In this document: positions 25,409 to 32,231 of the stretch, piece after piece
Layout of the letters: every line of letters begins with the position of its first letter
Numbering within the stretch: position 1 is the stretch's first letter
DNA from: Clostridiaceae bacterium DTU059
GTDB taxonomy: Bacteria; Bacillota; Clostridia; DSM-8532
DNA length: 34,642 bases
Direction of reading: 5' to 3'
Assembly: GCA_001512555.1 (NCBI GenBank)
Contig: LFSK01000053.1
Coordinates: forward strand, 1 to 34,642
Made by a program: the position numbers and the translations under genes
The notes under the pieces: model-generated
Databases searched by the model: none
Told to the model about the DNA's origin: nothing
Seen by the model: the letters and a program-made list of their open reading frames with translations, nothing else

Positions 25409-26000
25409 ATGGTTAAAAGATTCATAAGTCTGGTCATTGTGTTATGCATGACCTTAACAATGCTGCCATCGTTGGCTTCAGCCGCAGGTGGGCTTGTGTT
25501 TGATATGAAAACAGGCACCGTCACGATTGAGAACGGTACCGGAAAGAATACATTCTCACCCCAAGCGTCAACAAACCGGGGCATGATTGTCGCCATTCTG
25601 CATAAGCTGAGCGGTTCGGAAGAAACACTGCAAAGTCCCTTCAGGGATGTAGTTTCTGGCGCATATTATGCTGAAGGGGTGGCCTGGGCTCAAAAGAATG
25701 GCATTGTTGCCGGATATGGAAACGGGTTGTTCGATCCAGAGGACAGCATCACCCGTGAACATGATAACCATTCTATGGAAATTTGCAGGATTTCCTGCTG
25801 CTGACACCACAAGCCTTGTTGTATTCAAGGATGCCGGTGAGATATCCACATATGCCGGATATGCTATGGCATGGGCGTATGAATCAGGCATTATAGCGGG
25901 TAAAGGTAACGGGATTGTTGATCCCGAGGGAATAGTCACCAGAGCAGAGACAGCGAAGATACTTGAGAGTTATCTAAGTAGTAGAGAAACTGGTAGGTGA
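25409..26000 (+). pseudogene. SLH-domain secreted protein, interrupted by a frameshift
   Basis: The reading frame starts at ATG 25409 (GGGGGGAG at 25393-25400) with a signal peptide ending ASA-AG. It encodes an S-layer-homology repeat (SPFRDVVSGAYYAEGVAWAQKNGIVAGYGNGLFDPEDSITRE), then diverges at about 25760 and stops at TGA 25802-25804. A second frame continues the protein exactly: MITILWKFAGF, VVFKDAGEISTYAGYAMAWAYESGIIAGKGNGIVDPEGIVTRAETAKIL, to TGA 25998-26000. The expected TREQMITIL is restored by two bases after C25760, so a 2-nt deletion (or sequencing error) is likely. The intact product would be about 197 residues with two SLH motifs and little else, a possible cell-wall-bound surface protein. 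Confidence 0.8.
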
Positions 26001-26013
26001 GTATCCCATGCGG

Positions 26014-26048
26014 AAAGGGTGCTGCGGGTCATGGTCTGCAGCACCTTT
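26014..26048 (+). terminator. Terminator after the SLH gene
   Basis: AAAGGGTGCTGC (26014-26025) pairs with GCAGCACCTTT (26038-26048) with one bulged G, followed by ATTCTACTATT. It lies 13 bases past the SLH stop and 33 bases from the end of the convergent minus-strand gene. Confidence 0.65.
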
Positions 26049-26080
26049 ATTCTACTATTGGGAAAGCCTCACCATCAGGA

Positions 26081-26557
26081 TCAATCTGGTTTGTGGCGGC
26101 AGGATTGCAGAAGTCTTTTGCCGCCCGATGCTGTACTTTTTCTGAATTCCTGTCCGCATTTGGGGCATCGAATGGTTATAATTTTCCCTTTTTCGGGCTT
26201 GCTGATCCGCACGGTTGCCTTGCAATGTAAGCATCTGTAGTATTTGTGTGTCTTTCGTTCACGCCAGATGTTTCTGCAAAGGACGAATCTGCTTCTGATC
26301 TTGTTTTTGATGGTCAGGTATTTCTGCCTTTCCATCTGCCGCTTGTAAATGTTCTTTGAGAATGACCTGAAACATGACCATACCAGCAAAGTGAGAGCAA
26401 CAATATAGAAAAAACCCAGGTACGGAATATATGACAATAATAACAGGACAAGTGCCGAAACGGATAGGAACCGGCATAGCTCATCATATCCGTACCGTCC
26501 CTGCATAAAGTATTGAATCCTATAACCCAGATTGCTAAACCACTTTTTCATCCTCAT
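26081..26557 (-). CDS. Small membrane protein with C-terminal zinc ribbon
   Basis: A protein of about 158 residues. The N-terminus is amphipathic (NLGYRIQYFMQGRYGYDELCRFLSV), followed by a hydrophobic hairpin of two helices (ALVLLLLSYIPYLGFFYIVALTLLVWSCF), a basic region, and a zinc ribbon CLHC...CPKCG near the C-terminus (YYRCLHCKATVRI, ITIRCPKCGQEF). The GRYG-DEL-RFL start followed by two helices and a ribbon is a pattern I associate with uncharacterised Clostridia proteins. No function is assigned. The start could be ATG 26557 or ATG 26551, with AGAAGGAAG upstream. It is monocistronic, downstream of and on the same strand as the nucleotidyltransferase gene. Confidence 0.82.
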   Translation of the reverse strand: MRMKKWFSNLGYRIQYFMQGRYGYDELCRFLSVSALVLLLLSYIPYLGFFYIVALTLLVWSCFRSFSKNIYKRQMERQKYLTIKNKIRSRFVLCRNIWRERKTHKYYRCLHCKATVRISKPEKGKIITIRCPKCGQEFRKSTASGGKRLLQSCRHKPD

Positions 26558-26609
26558 AACTTCCTTCTGTTCTTGTTGTAATGCACATTAATTCCAGGGT
26601 TATATCCAC

Positions 26610-27470
26610 CTAAAAATTAGATTGAATGTTTTCCCTGATCCAGTTGGTAATATGATAATCAGTGTCCGTTGGATAGTCCAGTTTGAGCTTGTTGGCTGTC
26701 TCAAAAGAAATTCTGCGGAAGAGACTCATTGATGCCAGCAGTCCCCTCAAGCTATCGGCCTTTTCAAATTGAGTAAAAGTACTTTTTAGTTCCCTTAATG
26801 TCTTTTGATCAGCCCATTCATGGAGGAATCGCCCCCCATGCCAAACATCATAATGATCGCCATGCAATGCCTTTGCATGCCATTCCATCATTTGAAGGAG
26901 CAGTACTCTAAGATCATTTTCCCTTGCTTTTGCTGTCCATAGTTCACCTCGCACAATTTGCTTAGCAATATACAGGGAACTGAAGAAAAACATATTAACT
27001 ACCTGAACAAAGGCATTCTCGTCAATTGGTGGAGTCGATACAGGTTTAAAATCTGAAGGGACAATATATCTGGCTGTGTTGTCCTTATCCACCAGTACCC
27101 TTACACCTCTGCGAAAATTTTCAGGGGTTATTCTGTCCTTAACCATCTGATAAAGACTACTGCTGGACAAAAATACTATGTCAACCTGATACCCGCCTTC
27201 AAATAAGGTAAGGCGTTCAGGTTCACCGATTGAAGTCTGATATGTAAATGTTACCCAAATATTCCCGAGCTTTTTCAGCCAATCAGTATTGTTCAAATAG
27301 AAATCACTGTTATTTGCATATAGAATAATGTCCATATCAGACCACTCATCTGCAGGGTGGTCAACACGTGATCTTGATCCCACAATAAAAGCAGCTCTTA
27401 TGTCGTCTATCGCATTTGCCCATGTTGTAAAATCTCTTTCAAATTTTTCATAAAAAATACCTGATTTCAT
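26610..27470 (-). CDS. AadK/ANT(6)-like nucleotidyltransferase
   Basis: A 286-residue protein resembling streptomycin 6-adenylyltransferases (AadK and ANT(6) families), which transfer AMP from ATP to the aminoglycoside. The nucleotidyltransferase signature is complete: GSRSR (31-35) with Asp45 and Asp47 (WSDMDIILY), and a third acidic residue Asp97 (YQVDIVF). WHGGRFLHEWAD and the C-terminal helical region also fit. Length is close to B. subtilis AadK (284). The start ATG 27470 has GGAGG ten bases upstream; ATG 27494 would overlap the upstream gene without a site. It follows the DUF362 gene by 20 bp and shares its transcript. Resistance is not implied: chromosomal family members may act on other substrates. 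Confidence 0.82.
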   Translation of the reverse strand: MKSGIFYEKFERDFTTWANAIDDIRAAFIVGSRSRVDHPADEWSDMDIILYANNSDFYLNNTDWLKKLGNIWVTFTYQTSIGEPERLTLFEGGYQVDIVFLSSSSLYQMVKDRITPENFRRGVRVLVDKDNTARYIVPSDFKPVSTPPIDENAFVQVVNMFFFSSLYIAKQIVRGELWTAKARENDLRVLLLQMMEWHAKALHGDHYDVWHGGRFLHEWADQKTLRELKSTFTQFEKADSLRGLLASMSLFRRISFETANKLKLDYPTDTDYHITNWIRENIQSNF

Positions 27471-27490
27471 TGCTGAAATGCCTCCTATGT

Positions 27491-28582
27491 TCATATAAGG
27501 CTTTTTAGGTACTCTACAATATCGCGTGCTTTTGGCGGGCAGCCCCTAACGTATTTTTCAAATCCTGAAGTACAAGTGCCGATACCTATACCTTCGCAGC
27601 GCCTGTTTCTATAGCCCTGGCCGATGAATATTTTCTCTTTCAGTCTATTCAAAAGGCCTTTTTCATCAAGCCTATCAAGCGCATGGATAAGGCTTCCGTA
27701 GCAGGCTGAGCAGGCGCTGTCCTCCACAACATACCTTGCCAGTTGCTGTACCCTTCTTGAAGGTGTTGGTTTTACTGATCTGATATCCTTGTTCATTTCA
27801 ATAATATCCGCATTCGCAAGGTCGGCGTTGCCCGCGCCGATACTTTCGGCCATTCTGATATATGGGACTTCCTCTATGCTGAAGCCCATCAGGTTCGCCG
27901 CATATGCGTCTGTGAGCACAGGGTCATTTCCTGCTATAATCATGTTCATCTGAACCGGATTTCCACCTTCTTCGAAGTTGAGGTCTCCTTTCATGCCATC
28001 AACAATTATGAGGTCCTGCCTTATGAGCTTGTTCAGGTATGCTATGGGCTTGTGCAGACCCATGGTGTGAAACCGTTTTTTCTCGGAATCAGGTATGCAG
28101 CCCTTCATATTTTTCAAAGCGCAGGTAATGTTGGTCTGGCAGTGGCCTTTCAGAACCGGAACATTTATCAGGTAATCAACCTTTTTAACATAATCGCAGA
28201 TGTTTATAGCAAGACCGTTTATTTCATATGCAGTATATTCGTCTTTTTGAAGGTCGATGAGGGGAACATTGAATTTCTTTGACAACACCTCATATCCGCA
28301 TACCTTGAAGGCCACTGATGTCCTGTCGCCTACCCAGGAGCCTTCCATAATTACTATATTATCGCGTCCTTTGGATTTTAAATATTCGATGATGCCGGCC
28401 ACTATTTCAGGTGATGTTGTCGCGCCTGAACTCGAAGGCTTCGCCACAACGAGATTCGGCTTGATTCCAATGAGGGCGTTTCTATCTATTTCCTCCTCAG
28501 GTTTTATGGCTTCGAGCAACTCTTTTACCATTTGCCTGGGATTATCTCCGTAAATAATGCGGATTTCATTTCTGTCGTTCAT
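27491..28582 (-). CDS. DUF362 domain-containing protein with C-terminal cysteines
   Basis: A 363-residue protein whose N-terminal ~240 residues match the DUF362 pattern: LIGIKPNLVVAKPSSSGATTSPEIV, VIMEGSWVGDRTSVAFKVCGY, DYLINVPVLKGHCQTNITCALKNMKGCIPDSEKKRFH and NMIIAGNDPVLTDAYAANLMGF. The C-terminus carries CSACYGSLIHAL and, further on, RRCEGIGIGTCTSGF and RGCPPKA. These could hold a metal or iron-sulfur cluster, though they are not a standard 2[4Fe-4S] ferredoxin motif. The biochemical role of DUF362 proteins is not established. ATG 28582 has AAGGAGCTG upstream. It is first in an operon with the AadK-like gene; compound palindromes lie 58-110 bases upstream. Confidence 0.85.
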   Translation of the reverse strand: MNDRNEIRIIYGDNPRQMVKELLEAIKPEEEIDRNALIGIKPNLVVAKPSSSGATTSPEIVAGIIEYLKSKGRDNIVIMEGSWVGDRTSVAFKVCGYEVLSKKFNVPLIDLQKDEYTAYEINGLAINICDYVKKVDYLINVPVLKGHCQTNITCALKNMKGCIPDSEKKRFHTMGLHKPIAYLNKLIRQDLIIVDGMKGDLNFEEGGNPVQMNMIIAGNDPVLTDAYAANLMGFSIEEVPYIRMAESIGAGNADLANADIIEMNKDIRSVKPTPSRRVQQLARYVVEDSACSACYGSLIHALDRLDEKGLLNRLKEKIFIGQGYRNRRCEGIGIGTCTSGFEKYVRGCPPKARDIVEYLKSLI

Positions 28583-28639
28583 TTATTTCAGCTCCTTAAT
28601 CTATTCCTTTGCAGCCTCCATTCTTTTCCGGACGTTTAC

Positions 28640-28692
28640 TTTGCAGTATCGAAATATCTCATATTTGACTGCAAACAATGAATGATATTCAT
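28640..28692. promoter_or_regulatory. Compound palindromes upstream of the DUF362 gene
   Basis: TTTGCAGT (28640-28647) pairs with ACTGCAAA (28668-28675). Nested inside, AAATAT (28652-28657) pairs with ATATTT (28661-28666) around CTC. Right next to it ATGAAT-GAT-ATTCAT (28678-28692) is a second palindrome. They sit in the promoter or leader of the minus-strand DUF362 operon. The 366-bp divergent gap (28583-28948) otherwise shows only a TATAAT at about 28872-28877 on the plus strand, without a clear -35. Confidence 0.5.
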
Positions 28693-28948
28693 CCTGTTAT
28701 CATCAGGGATGAACCGTCCCCGTTTTTTGGCTTCCTTTGTTGTATAGAATTATATAACTAATAGATATGGGATTCAAACCTTGCACTGATTTTGCAATAT
28801 GCATAGATAAAGTTGGAGTGTCGGCTTAAGTCGCATGACAACACTGTTTCAATGTGATTTAAACAGGGTAAGATATAATCTGTTGCGAAAAACAGCCGTT
28901 ATCTGCTGTTGTGAAATTCATTCATATGAGTGGACGGTATGATGGGGG

Positions 28949-29392
28949 ATGAGGGTTATTTATCTGGTAAGCGCTTGTTTGGCAGGCGAAAACTGCAGAT
29001 ACGACGGAAAAAACAGCAGGATAGAGGCCATTGCGGAGCTTGTACGGCAAGGCCGAGCCATTCCCGTATGCCCCGAACAAATGGGAGGCCTGTCCACTCC
29101 AAGGAGTCCCTGTGAGATAGTAAGGTCTGGAGATGGTGGCATAAAGGTGATGAGCAGGGATGGGCGGGACTGTACAAGAGAATTCCGTATTGGAGCCGAA
29201 AAGACATTGGCTATTGCTAAGGCTCATGGTATTAAGAAGGCCATTCTCAAATCAAAGAGCCCGTCCTGCGGCTGCGGACAGGTTTATGACGGCACCTTCT
29301 CGGGAAAATTGACAGAGGGTCATGGTATTACCGCCAGGCTTTTGATGGATCATCAGATTGAGGTTTTTACAGAAAACGATAAGGATGTGTGA
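28949..29392 (+). CDS. DUF523 family protein
   Basis: A 147-residue protein of the DUF523 (YbbK-like) family. Hallmarks are VSACLAGENCRYDGKNSR at the N-terminus, VCPEQMGGLSTPR, ILKSKSPSCGCGQVYDGTFSGKL and GHGITARLL. Conserved cysteines in ACLAGENC and SPSCGCG suggest metal-cluster or sulfur chemistry; some members have been linked to thiouracil desulfuration, which I cannot confirm here. ATG 28949 gives the normal N-terminus, but GGGGG is directly before it, so the ribosome binding site is poorly spaced. It lies 6 bp before the FGGY kinase gene, so they are probably co-transcribed. Confidence 0.88.
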   Translation: MRVIYLVSACLAGENCRYDGKNSRIEAIAELVRQGRAIPVCPEQMGGLSTPRSPCEIVRSGDGGIKVMSRDGRDCTREFRIGAEKTLAIAKAHGIKKAILKSKSPSCGCGQVYDGTFSGKLTEGHGITARLLMDHQIEVFTENDKDV

Positions 29393-29398
29393 GCAACT

Positions 29399-30760
29399 AT
29401 GGTAGTCGTTTCGTTGGATATAGGCACAACAAAAATATGCGCTATTGCCGTGGACGCAGATACGGGGGAGGTTCTGGAGGTTCTGTCAGGGGCTAATGCC
29501 TTCATGACTTCCGAAAGCTCCCATGAAAGAATTCAGGATGCTGACAGGATTCTTAAGATATCCAAAAGCCTTTGCGGTGAGCTTATCCGTAAGTATTCAC
29601 CCATACTCTGTATCGGGATAACCGGCCAAATGCACGGTATCCTCTATCTTAACCGCCACGGAGAGGCAATAAGCCCCTTGTATACATGGCAGGACCAATG
29701 CGGAAATCTGCCCTACAGGGATCAATTATCCTATGCGGAGTATCTAACCGGGAACAGCTCATACAGGATGGCTTCCGGATTTGGGCTGACCACCTGTTTC
29801 TACCATACCCATACCGGCCAGATTCCGCCGGAAGCCCATAAGATCTGTACCATTCAGGATTATGCTGCCCTGCACATGACCGGTGAAACCCATCCCATCA
29901 TACATACATCCAATGGGGCGGGTCTTGGTCTTTTTGACATATCCCGTGGAGATTTTGACAGGGATATTATAGACCGTTTTGGCATGGATACCGATTTACT
30001 GCCTGATGTCACCCCGGAATGCACGATCATCGGGAAAACCGCTGAAGGTATACCTGTGTGTGTCGCCATGGGCGACAACCAGGCAAGCTTTCTTGGGGCA
30101 GCAGGGGTGAATGGGGGCAGTATGCTGATCAATATCGGCACGGGCAGCCAGGTGTCGGTCTTATCCGATGGCCATGAGGTTTCCAGGGATGAGCTTTTGG
30201 AAGTCCGTCCATATCTTAAGGGAATGAACCTGATCACAGGCTCGCCTTTGTGCGGCGGAAGCTCCTATGCGCTCCTTGAGAAGTTCTTCCGTGAGGTTGT
30301 CCGGATGGCTGGGTTTGAGCTGGAGTCGGCCTATCCCCATATGGATGCCCTGCTCTCAAAAGCCTTACCTAATGGTGAACCCCTCATAGTGTCAACCCGT
30401 TTCTCCGGTACAAGGGTCAATCCTCATGAGAGGGGGAAAATCGAAAATATCAGCCTTGATAATTTCACACCTGCTGCGATGATGCTTGGCTTTATGGAAG
30501 GTATGGCGCAGGAGCTATATGATTTGGCTGAGCCCGTCCTTTCCGCTGGTTCCTTTAAGCTAAAGAATCTGGTTGCAGCGGGTAATGGTATGAGGAAAAA
30601 CCTCACTATGAGAGCCATTCTCTCCAATAAATTTGGTTTGCCGGTCAAGGTGCCGCAACATCACGAGGAGGCGGCATTTGGAGCTGCCCTGTTTGCGATG
30701 ACGGGTGTTGGAAGGTTTGCCAGCTTTGAAGAGGCGCAAAGGCTCATCCGATATGCTTAG
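29399..30760 (+). CDS. FGGY-family sugar kinase, sedoheptulokinase-like
   Basis: A 453-residue carbohydrate kinase. The ATP-binding phosphate-1 loop is LDIGTTKICAIAV (residues 5-17), the substrate region has GITGQMHGILYL and SPLYTWQD, the adenosine motif is INIGTGSQVSVL with GGSSYALLEKFF following, and the late glycine motif is LVAAGNGMRKN. The GQMHGILY and PLYTWQDQCGN stretches are most like the sedoheptulokinase branch of FGGY kinases, but xylulokinase- or glycerokinase-type substrates cannot be excluded by eye. Length is typical for sedoheptulokinase and slightly short for xylulokinase. ATG 29399 follows the DUF523 stop by 6 bases; no strong Shine-Dalgarno is visible, suggesting coupling. 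Confidence 0.85.
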   Translation: MVVVSLDIGTTKICAIAVDADTGEVLEVLSGANAFMTSESSHERIQDADRILKISKSLCGELIRKYSPILCIGITGQMHGILYLNRHGEAISPLYTWQDQCGNLPYRDQLSYAEYLTGNSSYRMASGFGLTTCFYHTHTGQIPPEAHKICTIQDYAALHMTGETHPIIHTSNGAGLGLFDISRGDFDRDIIDRFGMDTDLLPDVTPECTIIGKTAEGIPVCVAMGDNQASFLGAAGVNGGSMLINIGTGSQVSVLSDGHEVSRDELLEVRPYLKGMNLITGSPLCGGSSYALLEKFFREVVRMAGFELESAYPHMDALLSKALPNGEPLIVSTRFSGTRVNPHERGKIENISLDNFTPAAMMLGFMEGMAQELYDLAEPVLSAGSFKLKNLVAAGNGMRKNLTMRAILSNKFGLPVKVPQHHEEAAFGAALFAMTGVGRFASFEEAQRLIRYA

Positions 30761-30878
30761 AAAACCTCCTGAATTACGGGGACTTGTTTTTCTAAAAGCG
30801 TCTTATGCCACATGGGTTCTGAACTTTTCCCACCCGTAAGAAATATTTACCATAACGGGAAAATATAAATAATGCTCT

Positions 30879-30907
30879 TTGTATCGGGCTGTATATCGTT
30901 ATATAAT
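30879..30907 (+). promoter_or_regulatory. Predicted sigma-A promoter of sbcDC
   Basis: TTGTAT (30879-30884), a 17-bp spacer and a consensus TATAAT (30902-30907) lie 74 bases upstream of the sbcD start. Transcription would begin near 30913-30915, exactly at the hairpin 30912-30938. Confidence 0.55.
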
Positions 30908-30911
30908 TAAA

Positions 30912-30945
30912 GACAGAACCCGTATAAGTGGTTTTGTCCTTTTTA
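30912..30945 (+). terminator. Hairpin plus U-tract between the kinase and sbcD
   Basis: GACAGAACC (30912-30920) pairs with GGTTTTGTC (30930-30938) with one G-U, loop CGTATAAGT, followed by CTTTTTAC. It has the form of an intrinsic terminator for the kinase transcript (150 bases after its stop). It also sits at the predicted start of the sbcDC transcript, where it could act as a 5' stem or attenuator. The rest of the gap 30761-30980 shows nothing else I can support. Confidence 0.6.
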
Positions 30946-30980
30946 CAGGAACAGGTTATAGAGTGCAAAGGGAGGTAAAC

Positions 30981-32231
30981 ATGCGTATCCTGCATACCTC
31001 CGACTGGCATCTGGGCAGAAGCCTGGAGCAGATCAGCCGGATAGAGGAGCAAAGAGCATTTATTGATTTGCTGGTTGAAACATGTGAGGATCAGAAAGTT
31101 GATCTCGTCCTCGTCGCCGGCGATATCTACGATACATACAATCCACCTGCCTCAGCCGAAGAGCTCTTTTATGAGGCTCTTGAAAGGCTCAGCGGGAAAG
31201 GTAAACGGGCAGTTGTGGTGATCGCGGGCAACCATGACAATCCTGAACGGCTTTGTGCTGCAAGCCCGCTGGCCTATAAGAACGGTATAATTCTGTTGGG
31301 CTATCCTGCAAGCGATGCCGGTGAGTACAAAACCGGGGGTGGGATTCTCGTAACAGACTCGGGGCCTGGGTGGCTGGAGCTGGCTCTGCCATGCTGCGAT
31401 CATCATGCAATCATTCTTACTCTTCCCTATCCATCGGAATCACGTCTTGAAGAGGTCTTGTCCAGAGAGGCCGATGAAGCAATCCTGCAAAAGGCTTACT
31501 CCGACAAAATCGGTGAGTTATTGTCTTCCGGAAGCAGAAGGTTCAGAGAGGATACGGTCAATCTGATAGTAGCCCATATTTTTATGATGGGCGGCAGGGA
31601 ATCCGATTCCGAAAGAACACTTCAGGTGGGTGGCGCTTTAACGGTGGATCCCGCTGTGCTGCCTTCCGGAGCGCACTACGCTGCCCTGGGGCATCTCCAC
31701 AGGCCGCAGGAAGTACGTCGTGCGCCCTGCCCGGCTTTCTACTCCGGGTCGCCCCTGGCCTACAGCTTTTCTGAGGCCGAACACAGCAAGGCTGTGTATC
31801 TTGTAGAGGCCCTGCCCGGAAAGGAGACCCAGGTTACTCCAATCTATCTGAACTGCGGAAAACCATTAAGGAGATGGGTTGCAGAGGAGGGCTACGGACA
31901 AGCCCTTACATGGTGCGAGGAAGGCAGGGATAAGGATGCCTGGGTGGATCTGGTTATAGTTACCGACAGGATCCTCACCCTGGACGAACAAAAAAGGCTT
32001 AGAAGTTTGCATCCCGGTATCATAAATATCCGTCCACAATTGAAGGATCAGCCCACCACGGATACTTACTACAATGGCATTCGTGAGGGGGAAAAGATAG
32101 ATGAGCTTTTCATGGAATTCTACAGAAGCAGGATGGGTGTGGAGATTCCTGATGATGTTATGCAGGCATTCCTTGAAATAGTGAATGACCAGGATGAGGA
32201 GGTGGAAGCCGGTGAGGCCGATATCCCTTGA
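30981..32231 (+). CDS. sbcD: SbcD exonuclease subunit
   Basis: A 416-residue metallophosphoesterase, the Mre11-type nuclease of the SbcCD complex that cleaves hairpins and protein-blocked DNA ends. It contains the phosphodiesterase motifs DWHLG, GDIYDTYNPP, AGNHDNPERL, VAHIFMMGG, and ALGHLHRPQ with YSGSPLAYSF. The C-terminal ~130 residues are the capping and SbcC-binding region. ATG 30981 has GGGAGGTAAAC in front; the in-frame TTG 30879 overlaps the promoter and is rejected. It overlaps sbcC by 20 bases. Confidence 0.96.
   Translation: MRILHTSDWHLGRSLEQISRIEEQRAFIDLLVETCEDQKVDLVLVAGDIYDTYNPPASAEELFYEALERLSGKGKRAVVVIAGNHDNPERLCAASPLAYKNGIILLGYPASDAGEYKTGGGILVTDSGPGWLELALPCCDHHAIILTLPYPSESRLEEVLSREADEAILQKAYSDKIGELLSSGSRRFREDTVNLIVAHIFMMGGRESDSERTLQVGGALTVDPAVLPSGAHYAALGHLHRPQEVRRAPCPAFYSGSPLAYSFSEAEHSKAVYLVEALPGKETQVTPIYLNCGKPLRRWVAEEGYGQALTWCEEGRDKDAWVDLVIVTDRILTLDEQKRLRSLHPGIINIRPQLKDQPTTDTYYNGIREGEKIDELFMEFYRSRMGVEIPDDVMQAFLEIVNDQDEEVEAGEADIP

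Noticed and set aside
25668-26000. Independent gene for the second SLH half starting at 25668
   Set aside because: Its first 31 codons are out-of-frame reading of the first SLH repeat; homology to SLH begins only at the frameshift, so it is the 3' part of one broken gene.
26610-27470. Calling the AadK-like gene an acquired streptomycin resistance gene
   Set aside because: There are no mobile elements, its base composition resembles its neighbours, and it sits in a chromosomal operon; family membership alone does not show resistance.
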